In this document: piece after piece, positions 8,498-17,034 of the stretch
Layout: the number at the start of each line of letters is the position of its first letter
Numbering within the stretch: the first letter of the stretch is position 1
NCBI RefSeq assembly: GCF_003096655.1
Contig: NZ_QEKQ01000001.1
Coordinates: 1 to 64,000, forward strand
DNA length: 64,000 nt
DNA from: Tamilnaduibacter salinus
GTDB lineage: Bacteria; Pseudomonadota; Gammaproteobacteria; Pseudomonadales; Oleiphilaceae
Reading direction: 5' to 3'
The notes under the pieces: model-generated
The model's input: the letters and a program-made list of their open reading frames with translations, nothing else
What the model was told of the DNA's origin: nothing
Database searches by the model: none
Position numbers and translations under genes: made by a program

Positions 8498-9252
8498 TGA
8501 GAAAACTGATTGCTGGTCTTTTCATGATGTGCCTGCCGGCCCTCGGGCTGGCGGCTGGCGGCGGTGTGGCTCTGGATACAATGGAGCCAGATCACACCAA
8601 TAAGGCATCGCTCCAGCGTGGGGCGGCCCTGTTCACAAACTACTGCATGGGCTGTCATTCCATGGAGTATGCCCGGTACAAGCGGGTGGCGGAGGATCTG
8701 GAGATCCCGCAGGAAATCTATGAAGAGAACCTGATCTTTACGGGCGCCAAGATTGGCGAACTGATGAAGATCGGCATGGATTCCGAGCAGGCGGCCAACT
8801 GGTTTGGTGCGGCGCCGCCGGACCTGACGCTGGAGACCCGCCTGCGTGGCGAGAGCTGGGTCTACTCCTACCTGCGGGGGTTCTATAAAGATGACAGTCG
8901 CCCGATGGGCGTCAACAACGTGGTGTTCCCGAACGTCGGGATGCCTCACGTACTGGTTGACCTTCAGGGGCTGTGTGCAGTCAAGCCCCACATTGGCAGT
9001 GAGTCCAGTGTGGATCCGCTCAGCGGTAATGAAGTGAACGGCTCGGTCTGCCCGGAGTGGGCCTCCGAAGGCACGATGACGCCGGCGGAGTTCGACAGCG
9101 CCATGTACGACCTGACCAACTTCATGTCCTACATGGGCGATCCGGTCAAGGTCGAGCGTGAGCGGCTGGGTGTCTACGTGCTGATCTTTATCGCGATCTT
9201 CTTCGTGTTCGCCTTCCTGCTCAATCGCGAGTACTGGAAAGACGTACACTGA
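8497..9252 (+). CDS. petC: Ubiquinol-cytochrome c reductase, cytochrome c1 subunit
   Basis: A 251-residue membrane-anchored c-type cytochrome. It has a Sec signal peptide (residues 1-20), the haem-binding CMGCH motif (C50, C53, H54) and a single C-terminal helix ([19 protein letters not shown]) ending in YWKDVH, which anchors it in the inner membrane with the haem in the periplasm. It passes electrons from the Rieske protein to soluble cytochrome c. ATG 8497 overlaps the petB stop (TGATG), so the start is firm even though the frame is open far upstream. Confidence 0.96.
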   Translation: MRKLIAGLFMMCLPALGLAAGGGVALDTMEPDHTNKASLQRGAALFTNYCMGCHSMEYARYKRVAEDLEIPQEIYEENLIFTGAKIGELMKIGMDSEQAANWFGAAPPDLTLETRLRGESWVYSYLRGFYKDDSRPMGVNNVVFPNVGMPHVLVDLQGLCAVKPHIGSESSVDPLSGNEVNGSVCPEWASEGTMTPAEFDSAMYDLTNFMSYMGDPVKVERERLGVYVLIFIAIFFVFAFLLNREYWKDVH

Positions 9253-9261
9253 CAATTCAGG

Positions 9262-9267
9262 TATAAT
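9262..9267 (+). promoter_or_regulatory. Consensus -10 box upstream of sspA
   Basis: A perfect TATAAT lies ten bases after petC. No convincing -35 hexamer is present at the usual distance, so an activator or an alternative arrangement may be involved. A start near 9274 would place the hairpin at 9282-9316 at the very 5' end of the sspAB transcript. Confidence 0.45.
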
Positions 9268-9281
9268 CCCCGCCGGGCATC

Positions 9282-9319
9282 AGTCCAGCAGACGGTCATC
9301 CGCCGTCTGCTGGACTTTT
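9282..9319 (+). terminator. Strong hairpin between petC and sspA, terminator or leader hairpin
   Basis: A perfect 14-bp stem (9282-9295 with 9303-9316) is followed by a short T-run of four. It may end the petABC transcript. Because a TATAAT box lies just upstream, it could instead be a 5' leader hairpin of sspAB. Confidence 0.55.
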
Positions 9320-9370
9320 GCGTTTCGCCATTCCAAAAAAACGATTCGTATCCAAGTGTGGGGTAGCTCT

Positions 9371-10000
9371 ATGGGCGTTGTGACCAGACGGTCCTCAATG
9401 ACGTTTTTCTCGGACCCAGCCAGTCACTACAGTCACCGTGTCCGGATTGTACTGGCCGAGAAAGGGGTTACGGTCGATGTCATTGATGTGGACCCGGACC
9501 ATCCCCCAGAGGAGTTGGCGGACCTCAATCCGTACAACGCTCTGCCCACGCTTGTTGACCGGGACCTGGTCCTCTACGAGCCGAATATCATGATGGAGTA
9601 CCTGGATGAACGCTTTCCGCATCCACCGCTCCTTCCGGTTTACCCGGTGGCTCGCGCCAACAGCCGTCTGATGATGCACCGTATTCAGAAAGACTGGTGT
9701 GGCCTGGTTGACCAGATCCTGGCAAAGCCGAATGTCAAAGCCTCCGAAGCGGCTCGCAAGGAATTGCGTGAGAGTCTGCTGGCGACAGCGCCATTGTTCG
9801 GTCAAATGCCTTTCTTCCTGTCAGAAGAGTTCAGCATCGTGGACTGCTGCATGGCGCCGATCCTTTGGCGATTGCCGGCGTTGGGCATTGAGTTGCCTGA
9901 AAAGCAGGCCAAGCCGCTGTTGCAGTACATGGAGCGAATGTTCCAGCGTGAGGGATTCAAGGCCAGCCTATCGGAGACGGAACAGGATATCCGGGGCTGA
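9371..10000 (+). CDS. sspA: Stringent starvation protein A, RNA polymerase-associated
   Basis: A 209-residue protein with the glutathione S-transferase fold: thioredoxin-like N-domain (residues about 8-85, with [13 protein letters not shown] and [15 protein letters not shown]) and helical C-domain. The segment [24 protein letters not shown] is nearly identical to E. coli SspA. SspA binds RNA polymerase and sigma-70 during stress and stationary phase and lacks GST activity. ATG 9371 aligns best with the E. coli start, which favours it over a GTG at 9356. sspB follows after 60 bases. Confidence 0.94.
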   Translation: MGVVTRRSSMTFFSDPASHYSHRVRIVLAEKGVTVDVIDVDPDHPPEELADLNPYNALPTLVDRDLVLYEPNIMMEYLDERFPHPPLLPVYPVARANSRLMMHRIQKDWCGLVDQILAKPNVKASEAARKELRESLLATAPLFGQMPFFLSEEFSIVDCCMAPILWRLPALGIELPEKQAKPLLQYMERMFQREGFKASLSETEQDIRG

Positions 10001-10060
10001 GACGGTGACGACCGGTGCTGACGAGACAGAACATCGTCGCGCCTGATCGACGGAGTAATC

Positions 10061-10498
10061 ATGTCCGAAGACGAGACGTCCAAGATGACATCGAGCCGGC
10101 CCTATCTGGTCCGGGCGTTCAACGAGTGGATTCTGGATAATGGCTGTACGCCCTACATCCTCGTGGATGCGGGGATTCAGGGGGTCCAGGTGCCGTCAGA
10201 GCATATTGCCAACGGCCAGATCGTTCTGAACATCAGCCCCTCGGCCGTAAAGGGTCTGATGATCGCTAACGAGGCCCTCGAATTCAGTGCCCGTTTCGGA
10301 GGCGTACCGATGCAGGTCTACGTACCGCTGATGGCAGTGCTAGCCATCTACGCCCGGGAGAACGGGCAGGGTATGGTGTTTGGCAACGAACCGGGGTCGC
10401 TGGATCACAACCCCGACGGTGGTCCGGACGGCGATGGCCCCGGTGGCGGCAAGCCGGAACGTCCCTCGGGGAAGCCCAGCCTGAAGGTCGTGAAGTAA
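10061..10498 (+). CDS. sspB: ClpXP adaptor SspB
   Basis: A 145-residue protein. The folded domain (about residues 10-110, with RPYLVRAFNEWILDNGCTPYILVDA) binds ssrA-tagged peptides. A glycine/aspartate-rich flexible linker follows, and the C-terminal KPSLKVVK matches the ClpX-binding tail of SspB. It delivers trans-translation products to ClpXP. It forms the sspA-sspB pair and converges on diaA, with only 19 bases between the stop codons. Confidence 0.95.
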   Translation: MSEDETSKMTSSRPYLVRAFNEWILDNGCTPYILVDAGIQGVQVPSEHIANGQIVLNISPSAVKGLMIANEALEFSARFGGVPMQVYVPLMAVLAIYARENGQGMVFGNEPGSLDHNPDGGPDGDGPGGGKPERPSGKPSLKVVK

Positions 10499-10531
10499 TT
10501 CGTGTCGGGGCGCTGGTTCAGCCCCCGAATA
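10498..10531. terminator. Hairpin between converging sspB and diaA
   Basis: ATTCG and CGGGGC pair with GCCCC and CGAAT across a nine-base loop, straddling the 3' ends of both genes. No T-run follows on either strand, so termination in both directions is possible but unproven. Confidence 0.35.
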
Positions 10532-11105
10532 GCTTGTCGTCAACCAGGGCGCTGAGCGCATTGACGATCAGCAGGAAGAGAGTGGAGGCCTGCACTGGCG
10601 TGACGTCGGGCAGGGCGAGCGCGTGGTCTTCCTGTTGGAGAAGCGAGTGCGCGTCGGTCTTCTGCTGGGCGCTCAGGATCAGAACCCGCATGTCCCGGTC
10701 GTGGGCCGCCTGAATCGCCTGAATCAGGTTGGCCTTATGTCCGTCGTCCACAATGACCACCAGCAAATCCCCCTCCTTGCCCAGTGCGCGAACCTGCCTC
10801 GAAAAGGTTTCATTGAACCGATTGTCCCGGCAGATGGCCGAGTAGGTCGTGCCGTCTGCGCCCAGGTTCATCGCGGGAAGCGCCGGGCGGTCCTGATCGA
10901 ACCGGTTCAGAAGGTTGGTGCTGAAGTACTGCGCGAGCGTGTTGGCGTTGCCATTGGCACACATCATGACCTTGCCGTCATTCAGTAGTGTTTCCACGAT
11001 GCCATCGGCCGCTGTACTCATCTGCTCCGGCAACTCGCCCGCGACCTGCGCGGCGTTTTCCATATGCTCGGCAAAGAAGCTGCTGAGAAGGGGGGAATCT
11101 GCCAT
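10518..11105 (-). CDS. diaA: SIS-domain protein DiaA (GmhA-like initiation regulator)
   Basis: A 195-residue SIS-domain protein related to phosphoheptose isomerase. Its place directly downstream of yraN and lpoA is the conserved diaA locus. In E. coli DiaA tetramers bind DnaA and stimulate replication initiation at oriC. The SIS core is visible (GKVMMCANGNANTLAQYFSTNLLNRF and EGDLLVVIVDDGHKANLIQAIQAA). In many gammaproteobacteria dolP (a BON-domain lipoprotein) follows diaA; it is not present here. A true GmhA role is less likely given the context. Confidence 0.85.
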   Translation of the reverse strand: MADSPLLSSFFAEHMENAAQVAGELPEQMSTAADGIVETLLNDGKVMMCANGNANTLAQYFSTNLLNRFDQDRPALPAMNLGADGTTYSAICRDNRFNETFSRQVRALGKEGDLLVVIVDDGHKANLIQAIQAAHDRDMRVLILSAQQKTDAHSLLQQEDHALALPDVTPVQASTLFLLIVNALSALVDDKLFGG

Positions 11106-11136
11106 AGTCTGTGTTGTGTCCCGTCTGGCGAATTCG

Positions 11137-11520
11137 TTAATCGGTAACCTGAAAGGCGTTCTGTATCCATTGTGCCCGATAGCGGCGAATGCGGCCGGGC
11201 GTCATGGCCAGTACATCGAATCGACAGGGCGTGTCCCAAAGCCTGTGCCGCTGGAGAAACCAGGAAGCGGCCCGTATCAACCGCTGTTGCTTGCGCACCG
11301 TCACCGATTCCAGAGCGCCCTCCAGGCTCCCCTGTCCGCGGTAGCGGACTTCGACGAAAACGAGCTGTTTCTCATCGTAGCCGATAATGTCTACTTCGCC
11401 GCCACGGCAATGAAAATTCCGCGATACAATCCGCAGGCCGCGTCGTCTGAGATACCTCTCCGCCGCCTCCTCGGCGGCCTGTCCGGTTTGCCGACGCCCC
11501 TCCCTGGGCTGCTGAGTCAT
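11137..11520 (-). CDS. yraN: YraN / UPF0102 family endonuclease-like protein
   Basis: A 127-residue protein of the UPF0102 family, which has a restriction-endonuclease-like fold. Typical features are AAERYLRRRGLRIVSRNFHCRGGEVDIIG and LVFVEVRYRG, with the acidic E-VDI...FVEV pattern of this nuclease superfamily. The cellular role is not established. It starts only four bases after lpoA ends and lies between lpoA and diaA, the standard gammaproteobacterial arrangement. Confidence 0.92.
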   Translation of the reverse strand: MTQQPREGRRQTGQAAEEAAERYLRRRGLRIVSRNFHCRGGEVDIIGYDEKQLVFVEVRYRGQGSLEGALESVTVRKQQRLIRAASWFLQRHRLWDTPCRFDVLAMTPGRIRRYRAQWIQNAFQVTD

Positions 11521-11524
11521 GGTG

Positions 11525-13354
11525 CTACTCCGTCTCCGACTCGGGTTCCGGCAGAGTCCGGGGGCGCCCGTCCTCGAAGATCGCCCATTGTTGGCGGCGC
11601 TGCACTCGTCCGTCCCGGTTCATCGTCAATGTGCCGGTCAGACCGCCGACCTGAGCCTCCGGCAGGTTGCGCAGCAGGTGCGCCTCCATGGCGAGGCGCC
11701 AGGCATCCGCGCCGAGTGCGAACAGGCGTCCCTGGCGACGAACGACCGACCGCAGGGCATCCGTTGCCTGGCTCTGGAATGCCGGAGGTGGATCGAGTAC
11801 CCAGGGAATGTCGGTGAACAGGACCCCGTTGAGGTCGCTGTCGCGGTTGGCGTCCGGCTGACCGGCATAGACGGTGGAGGGCGCGTAGACCGGCAGGTCA
11901 CCACCATAGTAGAAGGCGAAGGTCGGTTTGAGCTGACGGGCGGTGTCTGGCGAGGCCACCATCACGATCGCGTCAATGTCCTGGCGTCGCCTTGGTTCGA
12001 ATTCAACGTTCATTCCGATGGTGCGCTCCACGGTAATCGCGCGATCCCGACTGACATCCACGCGGAATGCCTTCGCCACCACATCCTTCAGGCTCTCCCG
12101 GGGATCAAAGCGAACGATGTCCAGCAGCGTACCGTCGAGCGTCTGGATCCGATCGGACAGGGCGCGGGCGACCCGGTCTCCCCAGTCTCCCCAGGGGGTG
12201 AGTGCCACGGCCTGAGGGCGACCGTCCATAACCAGTCGTTCGGCAAGCTGCTGGGCTTCATCTTCGGCTGACAGGCCGAACTGATACAGGTTGGCCGGTC
12301 CCTTGGTCTTGCTTTCGCTGTAGTTCAGCGCCAGCACCGGCACCGGTAAATTCTCCTGTTGCGCCAGGGTGGTCACGGCGGGTTTGGAGAGGGGGCCAAC
12401 GATCAGGTCGGCGTCGTTCTGGACCATTTCCTGATACAGGGCATCGAATTCCCGGTCTGCCGAGTCGTAGATGCGGATCGTTACGGACGCTTTTTCTTCG
12501 TCCGGGGTGGTATAAAAACGGGCCAGAAAGCCGTCCCGGACGGCCTGACCGGCTTCGGACAGGCGGCCCGATTGCGGGAGTGCCAGAGCAATGGACTCAG
12601 GACGCTCAGCCGAGAGAGTGACGATCAGTGACAACTCGCCCGGAAGTGTGTCTCGTGCGGGGTGGTCCGGCCAGTTGGTCTGCCAGTCCCGGACTGCCTG
12701 AGCCTGACCATCCAGACCCGTACCGGCATTCCGAAGGCGCAGGGCCAGCTCCAGCCACCCCTGTTGCAGGTTGCTGAGCGCGGTGGCGGATGCATCAGAC
12801 AGCGATTCCGTCCGGCTGCGCTTGAGCAACTGCCAGATGGCATTATGCGACTGCTCGCCGCTCATCCGGGCGAGTGTCGCCGACGCAGCGATTCGTGTCT
12901 GGGCGGCCGCGACGTATAGACCGGCAAGCGATGCGGTGTCGGACTGGAGTCGGGCTGCTGCGGCCTGGCGGTCTGCTGGATAGCGAGTGAAATGGTCCGG
13001 TGCTAACGGCGCGGTGAGCGCGCGGGCCCATTGGCTGTCTTCCAGCGCTCTTGCGCTGCGCAAGGCCAGCAGGGTGCGCTGGTTCTGCACCGCCTCATTC
13101 GCGCGGTCAAACACGGTGCTGGTCAGGATGCGGCGGGCTTCTGAATGGCGGTTTGCGGACTGCAGCCGCGACACCTGTTCCAGCAGTGTCCGGAGAGCTT
13201 CTGGGGTGGCGCCGGCGTCTCTGGCGGACTCGAGCGCGCTGGCGGCTGTCAGCCTCTCCAGGCTGCGATCCTGGACCGACGCGCATCCCGAGAGGAGCAT
13301 CAGAAGGCAAAGCAGGCCGGTCAGGGTCGTTGTGCGAAAGGTACGAACTGTCAT
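11525..13354 (-). CDS. lpoA: Outer membrane lipoprotein LpoA, activator of penicillin-binding protein 1A
   Basis: A 609-residue protein. The N-terminus (TGLLCLLMLLSGCAS) is a lipoprotein signal peptide with lipobox LSGC. A helical, TPR-like N-domain (to about residue 270) is followed by a periplasmic-binding-protein-like C-domain (with LSLIVTLSAERPESIALALPQSG and NDADLIVGPLSKPAVTTLA). LpoA spans from the outer membrane to stimulate PBP1A. It is somewhat shorter than the E. coli protein (678). The ATG at 13354 is chosen because it starts the signal peptide; an in-frame upstream extension adds no conserved sequence. It is transcribed divergently from rsmI. Confidence 0.92.
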   Translation of the reverse strand: MTVRTFRTTTLTGLLCLLMLLSGCASVQDRSLERLTAASALESARDAGATPEALRTLLEQVSRLQSANRHSEARRILTSTVFDRANEAVQNQRTLLALRSARALEDSQWARALTAPLAPDHFTRYPADRQAAAARLQSDTASLAGLYVAAAQTRIAASATLARMSGEQSHNAIWQLLKRSRTESLSDASATALSNLQQGWLELALRLRNAGTGLDGQAQAVRDWQTNWPDHPARDTLPGELSLIVTLSAERPESIALALPQSGRLSEAGQAVRDGFLARFYTTPDEEKASVTIRIYDSADREFDALYQEMVQNDADLIVGPLSKPAVTTLAQQENLPVPVLALNYSESKTKGPANLYQFGLSAEDEAQQLAERLVMDGRPQAVALTPWGDWGDRVARALSDRIQTLDGTLLDIVRFDPRESLKDVVAKAFRVDVSRDRAITVERTIGMNVEFEPRRRQDIDAIVMVASPDTARQLKPTFAFYYGGDLPVYAPSTVYAGQPDANRDSDLNGVLFTDIPWVLDPPPAFQSQATDALRSVVRRQGRLFALGADAWRLAMEAHLLRNLPEAQVGGLTGTLTMNRDGRVQRRQQWAIFEDGRPRTLPEPESETE

Positions 13355-13544
13355 GCGAGCACCGGTTGTATTGCGGATCTTCAGGAACCTGTGTTGGGCT
13401 CCCGGGCCGTCACGCCCCTGTCTTGTGCCGCTTGTAACCTGAAGCGACGCTGGGCATGATGCCAACGGACCGCCAGTCTACCAGTTTGCCGACGGCATCT
13501 CACCGGCGGGGTAGCGGCGCAAACCGGCGAATGAGGGCTTTGTA

Positions 13545-14402
13545 ATGAGTCGTTTTGACGAGAAGGTTGACGGTGTGCTGTACATTGTCGCCACTCCGAT
13601 CGGTAATCTGGAGGATCTTTCCCGCCGGGCTGTGGCCGTACTCTCTGGTGCGGATGTGATAGCGGCAGAGGACACGCGCCACACCCGTCGGCTGCTTGAT
13701 GCTCTGGGTATTGATGTGCCGATGCTGTCGTTTCATGAGCACAATGAGCGGGAACGGCATGAAGCGATTCTGGATCGGGTGGCGGCGGGCGCGTCGGTAG
13801 CCCTTGTCTCTGATGCTGGAACGCCCCTTATTTCCGATCCCGGCTATGTTCTGGTTCGCGCGGCCAGGGCGCGTGGTGTGCGGGTCTGTCCGATTCCCGG
13901 CGCCTGTGCTGTCGTGGCGGCCCTGTCTGCGGCCGGTCTGCCGACCGATCGGTTTGCCTACGAGGGGTTCCTTCCGGGACGGCGCAAGGCGCGGGATGAG
14001 CGCCTGGCCGCCCTGCGTGACGAGCCCCGGACGCTGGTCTTTTATGAATCCCCTCATCGCATCGCGGGAACGCTGGATGCCATTGTTGAGCATGTCGGTC
14101 CGGAGCGGGAGCTGGTTGTGGCCCGGGAGCTGACGAAAGCTTTCGAGACCTTTTACCAGGGCACCGCGCAGGTTGTTCGCGACCAGATGTTGGCCGATGA
14201 TCATGGCCACCGTGGAGAGTTTGTTCTGATGCTGGCGGGCCAGGTGCCATCGGAAGTGCCGGCGGGCCCGGGGCCAGACGCGGATCAGATGCTACGGGTA
14301 CTGCTTCGGGATCTGCCGGTCAAAAAGGCGGCGCGGATCGCCTCCGAGCTCAGTGGCGTGCCCAAAAACCAGCTTTACCAGAGGGCGCTCGCCCTGAAAT
14401 AA
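13545..14402 (+). CDS. rsmI: 16S rRNA (cytidine-1402 2'-O)-methyltransferase
   Basis: A 285-residue SAM-dependent methyltransferase of the tetrapyrrole-methylase fold. Family signatures are VLYIVATPIGNLEDLSRRAV at the start, AEDTRHTRRLL, LVSDAGTPLISDPGY and FYESPHR. It modifies C1402 of 16S rRNA in the decoding centre together with RsmH, which is encoded nearby in the mra cluster. The divergent lpoA/rsmI pair is conserved in gammaproteobacteria. Confidence 0.96.
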   Translation: MSRFDEKVDGVLYIVATPIGNLEDLSRRAVAVLSGADVIAAEDTRHTRRLLDALGIDVPMLSFHEHNERERHEAILDRVAAGASVALVSDAGTPLISDPGYVLVRAARARGVRVCPIPGACAVVAALSAAGLPTDRFAYEGFLPGRRKARDERLAALRDEPRTLVFYESPHRIAGTLDAIVEHVGPERELVVARELTKAFETFYQGTAQVVRDQMLADDHGHRGEFVLMLAGQVPSEVPAGPGPDADQMLRVLLRDLPVKKAARIASELSGVPKNQLYQRALALK

Positions 14403-14454
14403 CCCGATTCGGCGATGGCGCCCTCTCAAGAAACCGCTAATTTTGCTTGGTTCC

Positions 14455-14483
14455 TTGCGTCGCGCCGATGGACGTCGTATTGT
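14455..14483 (+). promoter_or_regulatory. Promoter of rnpB
   Basis: TTGCGT (14455-14460) and TATTGT (14478-14483) are 17 bases apart. The predicted start coincides with the first base of the RNase P RNA P1 stem at 14491. Confidence 0.68.
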
Positions 14484-14490
14484 CGCGCCT

Positions 14491-14851
14491 GAGCTCGCTG
14501 GGCAATCGCCGCTTTGCTGGCCCTCCGGGGTGGCCAAGGGGAGGAAAGTCCGGGCTCCATAGGGCAAGGTGCCAGGTAACGCCTGGGCGGCGCGAGCCGA
14601 CGGAAAGTGCAGCAGAAAGGATACCGCCCGGTCACTGCGGTGATTGGGTAAGGGTGAAATGGTGCGGTAAGAGCGCACCGCGTGGCTGGCAACAGTCCAC
14701 GGCGATGGCAAACCCCACCTGGAGCAAGACCAAATAGGAGTCCGACGGTGCGGCCCGCACTGGACTCGGGTAGGTCGCTTGAGGCCTGTGGTAACGCAGG
14801 TCCTAGATGAATGGTTGCCCCCGACAGAACCCGGCTTACAGGCGAGCTCAT
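14491..14851 (+). ncRNA. rnpB: RNase P RNA, bacterial type A
   Basis: About 360 bases of catalytic RNA that removes 5' leaders from tRNA precursors. The ends form a perfect P1 helix (GAGCTCGC at 14491-14498 with GCGAGCTC at 14842-14849). Conserved regions are plain: GAGGAAAGTCCGGGCTCC near 14535, the GGTAAGGGTGAAA-type core, AGAGCGCACCGC, and the 3' ACAGAACCCGGCTTA. The size and helices match type A RNA of gammaproteobacteria. A pyrimidine-rich tract follows the 3' end and may aid termination. The location between rsmI and mraZ matches the Pseudomonas order. Confidence 0.97.
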
Positions 14852-15044
14852 TCTTCCTTTCTTTTCTGTGACGCCCTCCTGATAGATCAAAAAAATCTGA
14901 TGCTTGAGAGTATTTCTCGATAACCCTCGCACTTTATTGATTTGCGTCGGTTTATCGCCTTCCTGTTTGTGCGTTTTCTCGCCACCTTTCGTTAACTGCT
15001 TGTCATAAAAGGAAGTTTTGCCAGTGCGTCGCCATTGATTGCGC
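14852..15044. other. AT-rich gene-free stretch between rnpB and the mraZ promoter
   Basis: No gene, tRNA or strong terminator is visible. The DNA is much richer in A and T than its surroundings, with small inverted repeats such as AGAT-(N7)-ATCT near 14887 and GAGA-(N4)-TTCTC near 14917. It may act as an upstream promoter or bendable regulatory segment for the cell-division cluster. No specific binding site is assigned. Confidence 0.3.
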
Positions 15045-15073
15045 TTGCATTGGGGATAGTGCATTCCTATAGT
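15045..15073 (+). promoter_or_regulatory. Promoter of the mra/dcw cluster
   Basis: TTGCAT (15045-15050) and TATAGT (15068-15073) are 17 bases apart, giving a predicted start near 15080. The following GTGG array overlaps this start, as expected for a promoter repressed by MraZ. Confidence 0.72.
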
Positions 15074-15136
15074 GTGCAAAAGTGGTAAAAAGTGGTCAGA
15101 AGTGGTTTTTTGTGGTTTTTGAGGGCTGGAAGTGGG
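15071..15136 (+). promoter_or_regulatory. Phased GTGG repeat array, probable MraZ operator
   Basis: AGTGGT occurs at 15081, 15091 and 15101 and TGTGGT at 15111, at exactly 10-bp intervals. AGTGGG follows in phase at 15131 and a partial AGTGTG at 15071. The repeats sit on one face of the helix at the transcription start. MraZ is a DNA-binding repressor known to bind tandem GTGG/TGGG-type boxes upstream of its own gene, so autoregulation is the natural reading. Confidence 0.78.
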
Positions 15137-15203
15137 AGAATCTCCCGTTTTCGTCCCGTCATGATCAGGAGCGCTGCCCCGCAGCGGCATAACGAGTGCG
15201 GCT

Positions 15204-15656
15204 ATGAGCAACTTTCTTGGCAGTCACGCCATCAACATGGATGCGAAGGGGCGCCTGGCGATCCCCACGCGCGTCCGTGAGGAGATGGATCGTGTCTGCG
15301 GGGGTCGCATCGTCCTGACGGCGAATGCCGATGAAGAGCGCTGCCTTCTGGTCTACCCGGAGCCGCAGTGGGAAGAGATCCGTCCTCAGATCGAGGCGCT
15401 GCCCAACATGAACCGCAAAGCCAAGCGCCTGCAGCGCAAAATGCTCGGTCATGCCACGCCACTGGAGCTGGATGGTGCCGGGCGGATTCTGGTGCCCGGG
15501 ACACTGCGCAGCTACGCCGGGTTGGAAAAGAAGCTCATGCTTGTCGGGCAGGGCAAGAAGCTGGAGCTCTGGAGCGAGGAACGCTGGTTCGCCTGGCTGG
15601 ATGATGAAGACGACGGTGATGAGATGCCGCCCGAAATGGAGTCACTGTCGCTATGA
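15204..15656 (+). CDS. mraZ: Transcriptional regulator MraZ
   Basis: A 150-residue protein with two SpoVT/AbrB-like repeats. The paired DxxxR motifs are DAKGR (residues 13-17) and DGAGR (about residue 90). MraZ forms a ring-shaped oligomer and represses the mra/dcw cluster it heads. A phased operator array and promoter lie about 70 bases upstream. It overlaps rsmH by 4 bp. The acidic C-terminal tail ([14 protein letters not shown]) is a little longer than usual. Confidence 0.97.
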   Translation: MSNFLGSHAINMDAKGRLAIPTRVREEMDRVCGGRIVLTANADEERCLLVYPEPQWEEIRPQIEALPNMNRKAKRLQRKMLGHATPLELDGAGRILVPGTLRSYAGLEKKLMLVGQGKKLELWSEERWFAWLDDEDDGDEMPPEMESLSL

Positions 15657-16606
15657 CCGGGCATGGCCACGCATCGGTCCTGCTCGACCAGGCCGTGGCC
15701 GATCTGGTGACCCGGTCGGATGGCCTCTATGTCGATGGCACGTTCGGTCGCGGAGGGCACAGTCGGTTGATTCTGGAACGACTGTCACCGGAAGGGCGCC
15801 TCATCGGGATTGATAAGGACCCGGAAGCGATTCGGGTTGGCACGGCGCTGGCCTCGGAGGATCGCCGTTTCCGGATCTGCCACGGCAGCTTTGCCGAACT
15901 GGCGGCCCTGTTGGGAGATAGTGACGAGAGCGGCGTGGACGGCGTCCTCCTCGATCTCGGGGTGTCGTCACCGCAACTGGACGACCCCAATAGGGGGTTC
16001 AGTTTCATGCACGACGGTCCGCTCGACATGCGCATGAATCCGCAGCGGTCGCCCAGCGCGGCTGAGTGGCTGAACAGCGCGGGTGAGAAGGAGATCGCGG
16101 ACGTGCTCTGGCAGCTGGGTGAGGAGCGATTCTCCCGTCGGATCGCGAGGGCCGTTGTTGCGCAGCGCCAGGAAGCACCGCTGGCCACCACCCGGGAGCT
16201 GGCGGAACTGGTGGCCAAAGCCGTTCCCAAAAAGGAAAAACACAAGCATCCGGCCACGCGGACGTTCCAGGCGGTGCGGGTCTTTATCAATCGCGAGCTG
16301 GACGATCTGGATGCCGGGCTGGAGGCGGCCGCTGAGGTCCTGCGCCCGGGCGGGCGCCTGGTTGTGATCAGTTTCCACTCGCTGGAAGACCGGCGGGTGA
16401 AACGTTTTATGCGGGACCGTGTGCGCGGTCCCCAGCTGCCGCGCGGGTTGCCCGTGACGGCTGACCAGACAGAAACGCCCTTCCGGCTGGTCGGCAAGGC
16501 CGCCCGGCCGGGGGAAGCCGAAGTGGCCGATAATGCACGGGCTCGAAGTGCGGTCATGCGCGTCATGGAACGCAAGCCGAGTCACTGGGGGGATGCCGAG
16601 TCATGA
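15653..16606 (+). CDS. rsmH: 16S rRNA (cytosine-1402 N4)-methyltransferase
   Basis: A 317-residue class I SAM methyltransferase (MraW). Signatures: [10 protein letters not shown] near the start, the SAM-binding [37 protein letters not shown] and [15 protein letters not shown]. It adds the N4-methyl group to C1402 of 16S rRNA, complementing RsmI. It overlaps mraZ and ftsL by 4 bp each. Confidence 0.97.
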   Translation: MTGHGHASVLLDQAVADLVTRSDGLYVDGTFGRGGHSRLILERLSPEGRLIGIDKDPEAIRVGTALASEDRRFRICHGSFAELAALLGDSDESGVDGVLLDLGVSSPQLDDPNRGFSFMHDGPLDMRMNPQRSPSAAEWLNSAGEKEIADVLWQLGEERFSRRIARAVVAQRQEAPLATTRELAELVAKAVPKKEKHKHPATRTFQAVRVFINRELDDLDAGLEAAAEVLRPGGRLVVISFHSLEDRRVKRFMRDRVRGPQLPRGLPVTADQTETPFRLVGKAARPGEAEVADNARARSAVMRVMERKPSHWGDAES

Positions 16607-16989
16607 GTGCTGTCACGATTGAGAAAACCGCCCAGGGCCGGACGCGGCCGGCGGATCAGGTCCGCGTTGGAGTCAGTCGCGCTCTTCGGCTGTCTAAGCA
16701 GGTGTTCCGTTCACTGGCACAGCGCCAGGTTCTGATTACCGCGGGCCTGGCGATCTGTCTGCTCGTCTCAGCGACCGCTGTGGTATTCAGCTCTCACCAG
16801 AACCGGGTGCTGTTCAGCGAGCTGGCGAGTCTCCAGGAGCAGCGGGATGCCTACCAGAGAGAGTGGAGTCAGCTCCTGCTGGAACAGAGTGCCCTGAGTT
16901 CGCACAGCCGGGTTGAGCGGCGTGCGGTGGACACACTGAATATGACGGTGCCGGACCGCGACGATGTGGTTCTCGTGCCGTCCCATTGA
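16603..16989 (+). CDS. ftsL: Cell division protein FtsL
   Basis: A 128-residue bitopic protein with a cytoplasmic N-terminus, one membrane helix (about residues 46-66, [18 protein letters not shown]) and a short periplasmic coiled coil ([30 protein letters not shown]). The position between rsmH and ftsI is diagnostic, since FtsL is poorly conserved in sequence. It forms the FtsQLB complex that activates FtsWI at the septum. Confidence 0.93.
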   Translation: MSAVTIEKTAQGRTRPADQVRVGVSRALRLSKQVFRSLAQRQVLITAGLAICLLVSATAVVFSSHQNRVLFSELASLQEQRDAYQREWSQLLLEQSALSSHSRVERRAVDTLNMTVPDRDDVVLVPSH

Positions 16990-17034
16990 TGGCGCTGCTC
17001 CCGTGAGCTGGCGCCCATCCGGAGAGGTTGTGAC

